Made by a program: the position numbers and the translations under genes
The notes under the pieces: model-generated
What the model was told of the DNA's origin: nothing
What the model saw: the letters and a program-made list of their open reading frames with translations, nothing else
Database searches by the model: none
NCBI GenBank assembly: GCA_965112735.1
Contig: OZ218953.1
Coordinates: forward strand, 5,270,001-5,334,000
Reading direction: 5' to 3'
DNA from: Phaeosaccion multiseriatum
Taxonomy: Eukaryota; Ochrophyta, other classes
Length of the DNA: 64,000 nt
Part shown: one piece after another, positions 1 to 11,830 of the stretch
How positions within the stretch are numbered: the stretch's first letter is position 1
Layout of the letters: every line of letters starts with the position of its first letter

Positions 1-112
1 GGTAAGAGGGTAGTCAGCAGGTTCTTCTTTAGCGACCACTCCCAAACTGGCGCTCTCTCGACTGTTGGCCTTCCCCCTCACCTCCACTCTGTAAACCCCG
101 CAACCCCTGCAG

Positions 113-3100
113 GCGATGAGATGGTATTTCTCGGAGACGCCAAGGGATGCCTGACTGTCTCCGATCGAGACTTCCAGCAGCGCACGATGCACAAAGTCTA
201 CAGCAACAGCGTTGTGGCGTGCGCCTATGCGGGCCGGGCCTTGGGGGGGGGGACTGGGCCCTCCTCCAGCAGCAGCGGCAGCAGTCTCAATGCACCCACA
301 AGCGTGTTGGCGACGATGGGCTTTGATGATGAGGAAGAGGACGCTGGTCAGGAGGCGACTGCTCCTGAGAGTGCAGAAAGCAGCGGCAGGGACGGAGTGG
401 CTGAGGCAAAAGGAGGAGGAGGAGGAGGAGGAGGAGGAGGAGGAGGAGGAGGAGGAGGAGGAGGAGCTGCGAGTGGGAGACGTCGCAAGAGTCTCTCTGT
501 AAAGTTGTGGCGCGTGAGCCGCAGCAATCCTCCAGAACTCGGACAGTGCCTGCGGGTGATTGAGGTGGCAGCACCTCCACCCTCGCCAGTGCCGGACGGG
601 GGAGGTGCCCTGGGAACTAGAATTGTGGCTGGCTCAGGAGGAGGAGGAGGGGGGAGGGAGGCGGACGTGATGGGTCTTGCAGTGGACTCGACGGCCTCTC
701 GCATCAGCGTTGGCTTCTCCGACGGCTCAGTGTTTCTGTACGTGGGTTCTGAGCTGCTGAAGCAAGGCACGCCGACTCCCGCCCCGACCATCATCCCGCC
801 CCCCGGGAAGGGCAAGCAAGTAAGGAAGCAAACGGACATGATAATCGATGGCAGTTGTCCTTGGGGCAGGCAAGGAGGAGAGAGGATGGGAGGAGAGAGG
901 AGGAAGTCGAGACAAAAGAGTACGCGTGTTTTTTTTTTTGTCTTCTCTTCTCTGTAGTGGGATTCCCGCGGTTACTCTTCTTGTTCTGCTGGCCTTCTTT
1001 GCTTGCTCTGCTCAACAACAGATGGGGGTGACTTGGCTGCATTTCAGCGAGAAGCCCGCTTCGGTGCGGCTGCTGGTGTGCTACGCAGACAGCACTGCCC
1101 CGCCCAGCAACGACCGCCACTCGTCCTCTGCGCCGCGAGCGCCGGTGCTCCCCTCCCCGGACCAACAGGTCAGAGAGACCGGACAGTGGAGAGCGACTGC
1201 CTCTTTTGTTGTTACCCCCTTCTCTGTCCCCGACTCAGTCAGGTGTGGCGCCATGTCTTCCATCGTTCCCGGACTGCTTTTTCCATGGTGTTCCACTCCC
1301 CCCCCCCCCTCAACAGGGAACGCTCTCGTTTGACTTGTCTCCGCCTCCCTCAATGCCCAATGTTACCGAATGTTACCCAATGCTGCCCAATGCTACCAAC
1401 CCTCTCTGGTCACCACCGACAGGGGATCCTCTCGTTTGAGTGCTTGCAAAACCTCAACCCCGACCCCGTGGTGCTGGATGAGCGTGGCTGTGGCGAGGGC
1501 TGTGCCGCCTTCAGCAAGGCCCGGACGGAGCTCGTGGCGGGGAGGGACGACGGGGTGTATTTCTACTCGCCAGAGGTATGCTTCGCCAAAGGAAGGGGGG
1601 CATAGAATGAGGCTTTTCTGTTTGTCGTCGCCTCTATCGCCCCTAATGGTTGGAGAGAGAGAGATAGTGATGTCAAATATCAACCTAGCAAGCCTAGTTT
1701 TAGTAATGTGGGGCTACTCCTTTCCTAAGCTGCTTACCTACGCCTCTTTGCTCTTGCTGCTCCCCTTACGTGCACCCTTACGTCCACCACTTTCCCTATG
1801 CCCCTCCCCTCACGTGCACCCTGGCTTCATTCACCCTTCACCCTTGGGGGATGAAAGGATCGCGGAGGGGCGGCGGGCTTCGAGGGCGAGAAGCAGAGCA
1901 TCGGCTGTCTGGGCAGCGGCTATCTGTTCGTCTCCAGCAGTGACAAGAGGAGCGAGAGAACGGCCATCAACATCTACGACCTTGATAACAAGTAAGGCCT
2001 CCCTTCCTTCTCTTCTTTTTCGTCTTCTGTCTTCCCTCTTGCCTTGTCTGGACTCGCTAGGTGCTTTTTAATGTGTAGAAAAGAACTACCTGCGCTTCAT
2101 CTCTCTCTCACTGCACCTCTCTTCGCTCACGTCCCCCGCTGCCCCCCTGTTGCTCCAGGTTCGTGTCGTTCCACCTGCTCCTGCCCCCTCGTCAAGTGGT
2201 CACACACGTGGCCTGCCTGGATTCAACTTCAACCCAAGGCAATGGAGATGGAGAGGACGCACGAAATTGCGCTTACGTCGTCACTTCTCAGATCTCATTG
2301 ATGCGCCTTCGTGAGAAGGTGGGTCTTTCTGTCTGTTGGCCAAGCACCGCCCCTGCCCGCCTGATGCCCCCCTGGGTAGTGTAGGGCTGTAGGGTGTTGG
2401 GGGTGTGTCATTCCCACCCCCCTCCCCTTCTGTGGGGGAGGAGGTGAAATGAGTCAAGTCTCACGTGTGTGGCCTTCCGCGTATGCATACTTTCTTCCGT
2501 GTGAGTGATGTCTCTCGCCTTGCTTTTGACGGCCTTCTGCCCGCCCGCCCTCTCTCCTCCCCTCTGTTTTCACCTGTGTGCGTTTGTGTCCCTCCTCCCT
2601 CCTCCCTCATCCTTTGGGTGGGTGCAGAGCACTTCGAGCAAGCTGGAGCTGCTCTTTCGCAAGAACCTGTATCCAATCGCCATCTCTCTGGCGTACTCTG
2701 CCAGCTGCGACGTGGATGTGAGAATGGATGCCTCCGTCCCTCCGTCCCTCCCTCCCTCCGTCCGTCCGTCCCCCCCTACCCTTCCTCCCTTCCTCTCTCC
2801 CTCCCTCCCTCCCTCCCTCCCTCGCACCCTCCCTCACTCCCTCCCTCCCCTCCCTCCCTCTCCTTCAGGTGATGATGGATGCCTACTGCCTCTACGCCGA
2901 CCACCTTTACACCAAATGCGACTATCCCGGTGCCATTGAGCAGTACTGTCACACCATCGGCCATCTCGACAGCTCGCGTGTCATTCGCAAGTTCCTAGAC
3001 GCCCAGCGCATCCCTCACCTGACCACTTACTTGGAGAGGCTGCACGAGGTGGGTGGGTAGTTAGTATGTCCATGGGTGGGTGGATAGGTGGGTGGGCGTG

Positions 3101-6100
3101 AGGACAGAGGGGGGGTGGGTGGGTGGTAAGACAGGGGGTGGGTGGATAGGTGGGAGTCAGGACAGAGGGTGGGTGGGCGGGTGGGTTGGTGTTCGAGACA
3201 GAGAGTGGGTGGGTGGGTGGGTGTCAGGACAGAGGGTGGGTTGGTGGATGAGTGGGTGCTTTCTTGCGAGGATTGTTGGGTGGGCCAGTCAGGGAGAGAG
3301 GGAGGAGTGGATGAGACCAGAGAGGCATGCATACGCTGACAGCACCTTCATTCATGGCTTCCTTATACCCCCCCACCCCACCCCATTCGCCCCAATCAAT
3401 CATTCTCTTTGTGATAATTTGTTTTGTCAGACCGGGCACGCGACGGCGGACCACACAACGCTGCTGCTGAACTGCTACACGAAGCTCAAGGACGTAGACA
3501 AGCTCGACCGGTTCGTCAGCATGCAGGTGGGGATGGTAGCAACTGGTGGTCCTGGTGGATGTTGGACAGGGTCTGTCAAGTGAATCTGAAACTAACCCTC
3601 CCCAGACTACCGAAAAGAAACGCACTACACCGTATGCATACTCACCCCCCCCCCCCCCTGGTCCCTCCCACGCGCCTCGTTACTGTCTGGGGCGAACACA
3701 CACACACATACACACACACCCCGTCCTCAGAGCCCACAGAACCACACCGCTGGCACATCCTCCTCGGCCGAGGCAAGCGGCGCTGCTTCCGTCGGGGTGG
3801 GTGGTCCTGGAGGAGGAGGACGGGTGATCGCTCCACCGGCCTTCGACATTGAAGTCGCGGTGAATGTTCTCAGGGTTGCGGGGTACTTGGACCACGCTGC
3901 TCGCCTGGCCAAGAGGCAGGGGGCGCATGAGGCGTATGTCAAAGTGCTGTTGGGGGCAACCTCACCGGACTACGCCACGGCACTCGACTATATCAGTCAT
4001 CTGCCCTTCGTATTGGCACAGGAGTTGCTGTACAGGTGAGCGGGAAGGGGGAGCGGAGGAGGAGGAGGAGGAGGAGGAGGGGGGGGGGGAGGAGGACGAC
4101 GACGACGAGGAGGACGAGGAGGACGAAGTGGAGGGGGGAGGGGATGGAGGAGGGAACAACAATGGGGAGGTTGCAGATACGTACGAGGTCTTGGGAAAGA
4201 AAATGGCAGTTTGAGGGGCGGTGAGTGCTTCAGTATGCATGTGTTAGGATGGATTGGTATTGCAAACTCGGGGACTCCTTGAGGGTCAAGTGGACCATCC
4301 CGAGGGCTTGAAGCAACGCATATCATACATACACACACGCGCGCACACACTCACACACACAGGTATGGCAAGCCGCTGCTCTCTCACCTGCCCAAGGAGA
4401 CCACAGGGGTGGTCATGACCTTGTGCACTGGAGAGCACCTCGGCAACAAAGATAGAAACAGCAGTAGCAGTAGCAGCAGCAGCAGCAGTAGCAGCAGCGT
4501 TGCCGACCCGGAGCAGTTCATCCCGCTCTTCCTAGGGGCGCCGAAGTGGCTGGCACTGTTCCTGCAGTACGTGATTCGCAAAACGGGCAAGGCTTCTCCG
4601 ACGGTGGCCAACACGCTGCTGGACCTGCTGCTGAGGGAGTGGAAGGAGCTGAAAGATGCTGTGGGGAGTGTCAGGCTCAAGGAGTATGAAGAGCAGCAGC
4701 AGCAGAAGCAGGGCAGGGGGAGGAGGCAAGGACAAGGATTACAGCAGCAAGAGCACCAACAGCATGCGGAGCCGGAGGTCATGGGAGGAACCTCCTCCTC
4801 CTCCTCTTCTTCTTCTTCTTCTTCTTCTTCCGTGGCCGAGAAGGCTGCCAGATGCATGGCAAGGAGAGATGACATTATGGCCTTGCTGGAGAACCCCAGG
4901 ATGCAGCACGATATGAACCACGCCCTGGTCCTCGCGGAGATGCTGGGCTTCACTCCTGGACAGATTTATCTGTACGATCGTCTGCACCTCACCGATCTTG
5001 TTTTGGAGCATCATATGAACGAGGAGGACGTGAAAAACGCGATTCGAATGTGCAGGAAGGAAGGAAGGAAGAAGCCCGATGTGTGGGCACAAGTGCTGTC
5101 CTTCGTCGTCAAGCGGCACGAAACCAAGCACCGGCAGCAGCAGCAGCGGCAGCAGGAGCTGTTAGGGCAGAGTCTGGAAGACCCTGGTGGTGGGGATGGG
5201 ACAGCAGTACTAGCAGCGGCAGCAGGAGAGGGAGGGGGCCGGGGAAGGGGAGGATCACCTGCGAGTGACGGCAAGCTGGAGCGAGCAGAAGGGGGGGGAG
5301 AAGCGGCAGGAGGAGATCCAGCGCTACGGACAGCAGCCGCCGCGACAGCAGCTGCGTATGATGACGTCAGGGAGGTGCTGGCGTTGATCGAGCAAGAGGG
5401 AGTCCTGCCGCCGGTGCAGGTGCTCCACATCTTGTCGGCCAACCCAGTGCTGCCGCTGAGCGTGTGGAGAGAGGCAGTGGGAAAGCGCCTGAGCGCCTGT
5501 AAGAAGGACATTGAGGTGCATGCTGGAGAAACCAGAGAGCTCAGAGCGAGGTGCGTGTGTGTGTGTGTGCGTGAGCCGCCTCCATCGAGCACCATCCTCT
5601 TTCTGTCCACCACTCATCGCCTCACGCCGATCTGCCCCCAACCTCCTCTCCACCCTCCTTGACGTGTCTGCTCCGGCCCTGCTCTCTGCGTCATGTTGCG
5701 TGGGCGTTGTGGTGATGTGTGCCTGCTCTGCCCTTCCCTGCCCTGCCTGCGTGCCGGGCTGAATCTCGCCACTTTCGGATCCATCCAGCACGAAGGAGAT
5801 GAGGGAAGAGATCCAAGCGCTGAGAGAAAGAGAGCTCTCCCTCTCCTCTTCCCGCCCCGTTCCCGCCGCCGCAGTGGCGCTGGAGCTTCCTCTGCCGATG
5901 ATACTTAAAGCACAGGAAGAAGCAGAAGCTAGAGGAGGAGGGGGGGGAGGGGGGGGGGGAGGCACGGCGGGCTCGGCGTTTGGGGAAGACCGCAAGTTTC
6001 GAGACATCAAGCGACTGCAGCAAGCCAAGGCGGGCGACCACGAGCAATTCTTCAAAGACTTGGAGGAGGCCACGGACAGCTTTAAGCAGGTCGTCACCTA

Positions 6101-6125
6101 CTTCGGCCACAGCATCATGGGTTAG
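113..6125 (+). CDS. VPS11: Vacuolar protein sorting protein 11 (VPS11), 5' partial
   Basis: VPS11 is a core subunit of the HOPS and CORVET tethering complexes that act in endosome/lysosome-vacuole fusion. Exons read by eye: 113-820, about 1022-1168, 1423-1575, 1858-1991, 2159-2318, 2628-2717, 2869-3048, 3431-3525, 3731-4035, 4363-5550, 5789-6125. The first exons give the beta-propeller (VGFSDGSVFLY, LVAGRDDGVYFYSPE). The middle gives the clathrin-repeat solenoid with family motifs such as VIRKFLDAQRIPHLTTYLE, LLNCYTKLKDVDKLDRFV and LPFVLAQELLYRYGKPLL. The C-terminus ends DHEQFFKDLEE..VVTYFG, as in other VPS11 proteins. The expected C-terminal RING-H2 between the coiled coil (from 5789) and this tail has no Cys or His ligands. 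Low-complexity Gly, Ser and Gln runs are inserted at several points. The start codon lies upstream of the window; bases 1-112 are the end of an intron. Family call is secure; small exons are less certain. Confidence 0.93.
400..468 (+). repeat. (GGA)n microsatellite in VPS11 exon
   Basis: A run of GGA codons encodes polyglycine inside the beta-propeller of VPS11. It is open in several frames on both strands, so overlapping ORFs here are artefacts. Confidence 0.9.
2718..2868 (+). repeat. (CCCT)n pyrimidine-rich VPS11 intron
   Basis: The whole 151-bp intron is a degenerate CCCT/CCGT tandem repeat, running directly into the acceptor at 2867-2868. Confidence 0.8.
3049..3250 (+). repeat. GTGGGTGG-type minisatellite in VPS11 intron
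   Basis: G-rich degenerate tandem repeat built on GGGTGGGTGG and GTCAGGACAGAGGGTGGG, roughly 35-40 bp per unit. It fills the first half of the intron 3049-3430. The G-run spacing could support G-quadruplexes. Confidence 0.75.
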
Positions 6126-7249
6126 AAAAAGGGGGAGAGGGCGGCTGTTTTTTTCAATATTCCTATGTTGCGATTCTAATCTATGAACCTGAAACTGAAA
6201 CTGGAACTGCGGAGCCCGAAGCGTCAATTTTTTTGTCTGACTGCCCAGCACGCCCGCACCCGCCCCCGCTTGCCTGAACTGAACAGAGCAGGAATGCAAA
6301 GTCTGCGCACCCACAGTCTCCCTGCCGCACCATCCCTTGTCCTTTGCAGTTTTTTTCAGTTGAAGCTATCAACAAGAGAGGGCCAAAAGCATGGAAGCGT
6401 CTGAGCCGAAGACTCGGGAGGATCCAAGCGTGCCCAGGGCGGCTTCCACTGAACATCTCTTGACTCTCTCTTTGGTCATACATAGCGAACGCTCCTTCTT
6501 GTCCGTTGCCAGCACTGGCCACTGGTCTCGACTGGTGATCCACCGGAAGCTAGAAAATGGAATTGAAACTGCGGGGTCTCGCCAGAGACCAGCGGGCCGT
6601 GACTTACGCAGCCGCTGAGCGAGCGCCCCCGTGTCCTGCGCATCCTAGCTCTTCCTCACCACCTTCCTCTCCATCACAACACCGTTGCTTCCATATCCAC
6701 TCCCACGTCACCCCTCGTACCGTCTTTCTCTTCTCGGGCACCCCCACCATCACCATCAAGTGTTGCTCCCCACGCACCCTCGTATCTCAAACAGTAGGGG
6801 TAGTGACTACCGCTTGCGGGGGGGGGAGCCCTGGCGTCCTCGTGCCTTGCATAGCAGTGAGGAGCCGTCGCCTCTCATCACCCGCCGCACCCCGCAGACG
6901 ATCCGCTCACCTGTCGACTGAGATTTCCGCGGCGAACGCTGTGCGAACGTCACGCGTCATGGGGTGAAAATTTGAGGCGGGAAAATCAAGAATAACGGGT
7001 GCCAAAAACTTAAATTTCTCCATAATTTTGATTGATCGACGAGAGGATGTCCGGACCCAAATGACCCCTTGTCGCTCCTCACCATCAGTTAAAGGGCAGT
7101 CTTTCCACTCCCATGCGTGGCACTCAGTAAACTGACCTCGGGTTACGTTTGAGGAAGGAGTTGAGCGACTGGCCGCAGACAGCAGCAGCAGGCGAGAGAG
7201 GAGCGAAGAGGGTGAAAAGATTAAGGAACCACGTTTCCAAGCCATCATC
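6126..7249. other. Intergenic region
   Basis: About 1.1 kb between VPS11 and the M8 protease. Short ORFs have no recognisable similarity. It should hold the VPS11 3' UTR and the protease promoter. GAAACTG-type motifs recur at about 6188-6207 and 6560-6575. I see no RNA gene. Confidence 0.6.
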
Positions 7250-10200
7250 ATGACCTTCCGGTGGAGTTGGGCAGTCACGCTATGCTCGATGAGCAGCATG
7301 TGCCTGCTGCTTCTGCTGGCAGGAGCTCCATTAGCCACCGCCCAGGAGACGCGGCCCTTGCCCTGGAGGACAGCGCTGCATGCGGCGGCAACAGCATTGG
7401 GTGAAGAGGAAGAAGGAAGGGTGTTGGAAGGACGGACAGTAATCACTCAGCTCCGCCTCGACTCGACCAAGGGTCCTGCCAACACGGTCGTGCATCCCGT
7501 GGATCGAGACGGTAGTGACGGCAGCGGCAGGAGACTGGCGCGTGGCTGTGACTACTCTGCTTTATTCGACGTGACGTTTAGGCCCAGCACGGATCCCAAC
7601 TACCAGCTCGCGGTCGACGCAAGCGAAGAAGCTCTCTGCATGTGGGCCGATGCCGTTGAGCCTGGAGCAGAGCCCATCAAACTCCGCCTCAGCCCTGGGG
7701 CGGATCTCGTGGCCTTGTATGGAAGTGCCTTCGACAAGGCCCTCGCCGTGGCCACCGCGGATTGGATTCCGACCCTCGTGCGTACCGGCCCCAACCCCAA
7801 CGGGTTGCTGGTGGACTTCTCCCCTGCCATGCTCCGGTGAGCAGTGCGTGGGCGGTCGCAACTCTCCCCACCTCCTCCTCCTGGTTTGAGCGGATATCTT
7901 GAGCGAGAGCATCCGTGAGAATGAAGCTAAGTGGGCGCCTCCGCCCTCCTCCTTCCCTCTCTTTTGCCCATGCCTTGGACAGGTACTCTGGAGACTTGGG
8001 CAGTAACCGGCCGCAGTTTGATTCAGAGATCAGCTTCAGCAAGGACTTTAACTTCCACTACGGACCTGGCGAGGACATTGGTTCCGGTGAGGTAAGAAGG
8101 TGCCTGCCGAGAGATCGTCGGAGGAGGAGGAGGACGAGGAGGAACGTGCTGCCGACCTATTCTTTTGTAGCATGATGCTGGCTGCTGGTGGTGGGAAGTG
8201 GCGGCCGGCTTCTGCTGCTCTCTGGGGCGGAATATGTTATTTTTTTTCGTGGTAGTGACCTTTTATGTGGTTAGTCGGGATGATGACCTTCTGTGTGGAT
8301 ATGGAGCAACGTCTGCCTGTGAGATGGGGAGGAGGAGGAGGAGGAGGAGGAGGAGGAGGAGGAGGAGGAGGAGGAGGAGGAAGGGGTGCCCGTCCGACCC
8401 TTTACGTGCTACCGACCTACTCCCCGGCAGCATCCTACTGGCCGGCGGCGGTGGCAGGTGGCAGACCCCTGATGCTGGCAACACTCGTGTGGAAGTATAG
8501 TGACCTTCCGGGGTTGATAGCGTGTAGTAGGTAGCGGCCTTCTCGGTGGATAGGGAGCAACGCGTGCCTGTGAGATGGGGAGGAGGAGGAGGAGGAGGAG
8601 GAGGAGGAGGAGGAGGAGGAGGAGGAGGAGGAGGAGGAGGAGGAGGAAGGGGTGCCCGTCCGACCCTTGACGTGCTGCCGACAGGTGGCAGGCCGGCTGA
8701 TGCTGGCAACACTCTTGTGGAGACAAAGTGACCTTCCTAGGTGATAGTGGGTGGACAGTGAGTGGCCTTTTGGGTGGATAGAGAGCGGCGTGTGACTGTG
8801 AGATGGGGACGGACACGCGCCCGTTCGACCCCTGACGTGCTGCCGATCTACTCTTGGGCAGCAACGGTAGCCGGCCTGACTACCACCAGCAGTAACAGGT
8901 AGCGGCAGGCCGCCCGTCAGGGGTCGAGCCCGTGCTGTATCATTTCTCTCCCAGCAGCAGCCAGTGACTGCAGTACCAACCAACCACCCCCCCTCACCGC
9001 CTCACCCGCCTCTGCAGATTGACTTTGTGTCGGTTATGAGCCACGAGATTGGCCACGCCATGGGCTTCTCTGTTCCCCTTGAGGTGGACGGCCAGAACAA
9101 CCCGTACTGGTTCAACTACGGCGCGGTGAGTAGAGCAGAGCCCCAAGTGTTTGGGCGGGGGGAGTGGGGAGTGTTCAGGGGTGTTTGTACCCAATTTCCA
9201 CCCCCTCGCTCACGCCTTCGTGACACACACTCATCCCATCTGTACCTGATCTGTTCGCTTGCTCCTCTCAGGCGGTCAACAACTACCAGGGGTCCAATTT
9301 CAACCTGCTCCTCACAGCGGGCACGGGAGGGCTTCAGCTCAATCCCTCCAACTTCCCTGCCTCGAGGGGCTCCAGCAACCCCATCTTCACAACCAACTCT
9401 CTGTGCTTGCCAGACGGACCAAGTAAGTTGATATTGGCATCGGCCCACATCTTACGTGCGTGTGCTGCTGCCGGCGTCCACTCGGTTTCTCCGCCTGGTC
9501 TGGCTTGCGAGTACTGCGGCCGTCATCCACTAGGCCTCTTCGCCCAGTCAGACACTATCTTGCTTGTAACTGCTGCTGCCGGTATCCATTCGACTTCTTC
9601 GCCCAGCCAGATCATTCCCATCTCGCATTCTCGCACCCTCTCTCTCTCTTCTAACCCCCCCTCCCTCTTCTCTCCCCTGCTTCTCCTCTTGTCTTTCTTA
9701 GCAAACACGTGTATCCCCATGTACACTCCTTCGAGTTACATCCCCGGATCCTCCATTGCCCACTTTGATGAGGGCTACTTCACCACCGGCTCGATCAACT
9801 CCCTCCTGACCCCAGAGATCCTGCCGCAGGAGGTCATCCGCTGCGTGGGAAGCCTCACCCTGAGGGTCTTTGAGAAGCTGGGCTATGTGCTCTCCACAGA
9901 CTGCAGGAGCACATGCTCCAACCCCACCACTGGGGAGGTGGACGCCGGGTGCGGAGTTACTCTCGACACGGCCCCTGAAGTGGTGAGTGAGTGGTATTCT
10001 CTCCTCTGCCAACTCGAGTTGATGTCCATGGCCACGACTTTCGTATACTTGTTCCTGACTACTGCCTGACTGACTGCCTGACTGACTGCCCGACTGCCTC
10101 GACCCTCCTCGCTCCTCTTCCTTCCATGTCCACCCCTGTCCTGTATCTATCTCAGACCTCTAATCCTCCGGCGACGGGGTGCGCAGACTGCGATGAGTGC

Positions 10201-10947
10201 TCAAGCGGGTGTGCAGGGCAAGGCAACACATGTTTCTTAGACCCCACCTGCGCCAATGGTGGCTTGGGCTGCAACCAGCTTGGCATCCCCAACTGCAGAG
10301 CTTGCGAGTTTGGTCCGTATCGCAGCATTGAGTGTCTGGGGTGCCAAGGAGGAGGAGATTGCCCAGCGGGGGGCCCCAGGACCACGCCTTCCACTCCGGC
10401 TTCACCTCCTCCGCCCTCTGGAGGTGGAACGGTGAACTGTGCGGAGCTTGGGTGGGCTGGCAGCTGTGAAGCCATCACGGACGCCTCGTCGTGCCGATGC
10501 TGGGCTGCCTCTTCCTTCGGCTGCTCGTGGTCAGGTGGCGCCTGTAGCGATGGTAGCGGTGCCCCCTCACCGGCCACTGCCCCCTCGCCGGCCACCGCCC
10601 CGAGCTCGCCCAGAACCGAAGGAAATGAAGGTGGGACGGTGAACTGTGCGGAGCTTGGGTGGGCTGGCAGCTGTGAAGCCATCATGGACGCCTCGTCGTG
10701 CCGATGCTGGACTGCCTCCTCCTTCGGCTGCTCGTGGTCAGGTGGCGCCTGTAGCGATGGTAGCGGTGCCCCGTCGCCTGCCACCCAGTCTTCACCTCCT
10801 CCGCCCTCGGGGGGGGGGGGGACGAACTGTGCGACGCTCGGGTGGGCAGGCAGCTGTGAAGCATTCACGAGCGCCGCTTCATGCAGGTGTTGGAGCGCCT
10901 CGTCCTTCGCGTGCACGTGGGGCGGCAGACAGCGAGGGTGCTTTTAG
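7250..10947 (+). CDS. Secreted leishmanolysin-like (M8) zinc metalloprotease with Cys-rich C-terminal repeats
   Basis: Exons: 7250-7836, 7983-8091, 9018-9125, 9272-9422, 9702-9982, 10156-10947; phases agree at all junctions. The ATG at 7250 begins a signal peptide: a short basic start, hydrophobic MCLLLLLAGAPLA, then TAQ. The catalytic motif HEIGHAMGFS lies in exon 3 with its zinc-binding His pair and Glu. The likely third zinc ligand is the His of SSIAHFDEG in exon 5. The following Met-turn position, usually an LMxP-type motif in this family, reads NSLLTPEI. After the protease comes a Cys-rich stretch (CADCDECSSGCAGQGNTC). Then follow three copies of a roughly 42-residue module (NCAELGWAGSCEAI..SSCRCW) joined by Pro/Ser/Thr linkers. 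Likely secreted or cell-wall located. Substrate unknown. Confidence 0.85.
8100..8910 (+). repeat. Tandem ~170-240 bp repeats with (GGA)n cores in an intron
   Basis: Intron 2 of the protease (8092-9017) holds three to four copies of one unit. Each contains GTGACCTTYY, a GGATAG-GAGCAACG box, GCCTGTGAGATGGGGA, a (GGA)n tract of variable length, AGGGGTGCCCGTCCGACCC and ACGTGCTGCCGA. Units start near 8256, 8500 and 8735, with a more diverged one from about 8100. The last unit has lost its GGA tract. Confidence 0.85.
9450..9620 (+). repeat. Short degenerate tandem repeat in M8 intron
   Basis: Two to three copies of a roughly 60-bp unit containing GCTGCTGCCGGYRTCCA and CTTCGCCCAG, within the intron before the exon at 9702. 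Confidence 0.6.
10424..10947 (+). repeat. Three coding Cys-rich modules
   Basis: Modules begin near 10424, 10630 and 10816. The first two are nearly identical in nucleotides over about 130 bp, suggesting a recent duplication. The third is diverged. Each has Cys in the pattern C..C..C-x-C..C..C. Confidence 0.85.
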
Positions 10948-11830
10948 CGGCCAGGGCCCTGCCGGGTACATGGGGGTGTCTCTTGTGGCGCCTCCGTAGT
11001 GGAGTCGGCGATTGTATCATATTTGTGGCGATTGTATCAATATGTGGTTTGTGTGGTTAACGCGCCGAACGCGAGGCCTTGCGCCTTGAGCCTTGGCGAT
11101 TGGAGGGGGGGGGGGGGGTGATTATTTATTTATTGGGTGAGCGTATGATCTAATATATCTAATATCTAATATACGGAGCGCAGTCGTGCTCCAACTACAT
11201 GTAACTGAGAGGGTGGCAGTGGAGGGAGTGAGTGAGTGGGTGCATGCGTGAGGGTGAGTGAGTGAGTGAGTGGGCTCATCCGTGAATGAGTGGATGAGAG
11301 TGCGTGCGTGAGTGAGTGAGTGAAGTGAGGGGTGAGTGAAGTGAGCGAGTGAGTGACTGAGTGCGTGAGTGAGGTAGTGAGTGCGTGAGTGGGAGAGAGG
11401 AGTGAGTGAGTGAGTGAGTGAGTGAGTGAGTGAGTGAGTGAGTAAGTGAGTCAAGTGAGTGAGTGCGTGAGTGCGTGAGTGAGTGAGTGAGAGTGAGCGA
11501 GGGAGTGAGTGAAGTGAGTGAGGCGAGCATTCCGGCGGACTTGCCGTGCCTTACTCGACCTTACGGACGCGACCGGGCTGCGCGACGAATGCACCAATCG
11601 GGTGTGGAGCCCATCTCGTGACCAATGGCAACCCTTTGTGTCACTTCTGCAGCGGCTTCTACGGAGCCTGCCCTTCTTCCTCTTCGGAACTCGGTACCCG
11701 CCCCCGCCAACAATCCCCTCTCCCCTCTCCCCTCCTCCAAAGTGAGCGGTTTTGGGTACCGCCGGAGGGGGGGGCCCAACTCCTACCACCATCTTTCCTG
11801 GCCGTGGCGTTCAATTTGCAATTAAAAAAC
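10948..11830. other. Intergenic region with a GAGT satellite
   Basis: No gene recognised. It contains an AT-rich stretch (TAATATATCTAATATC near 11150), a long (GAGT)n tract, and the presumed promoter of the next gene. Confidence 0.6.
11222..11522 (+). repeat. (GAGT)n tetranucleotide repeat
   Basis: About 300 bp of imperfect GAGT repeats, purest at about 11400-11445. The long Ser/His/Leu/Thr-rich minus-strand ORFs here are translations of this repeat. Confidence 0.95.

Noticed and set aside
3584-3600. GAAACTGAAACT-like motifs at several gene flanks (also 6183, 21115, 26277)
   Set aside because: Too short and too variable in position relative to gene starts to call a promoter element.
8263-8983. 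Poly-Pro, poly-Leu and poly-Ser ORFs
   Set aside because: Frames of GGA/TCC tracts in an intron of the M8 protease.
10152-10916. 254-residue minus-strand ORF with His/Gln/Pro repeats
   Set aside because: Antisense shadow of the Cys-rich modules of the M8 protease.
11122-11530. Minus-strand Ser/His/Leu/Thr-rich ORFs (THSLTHSL type)
   Set aside because: Direct translation of the (GAGT)n tetranucleotide repeat.
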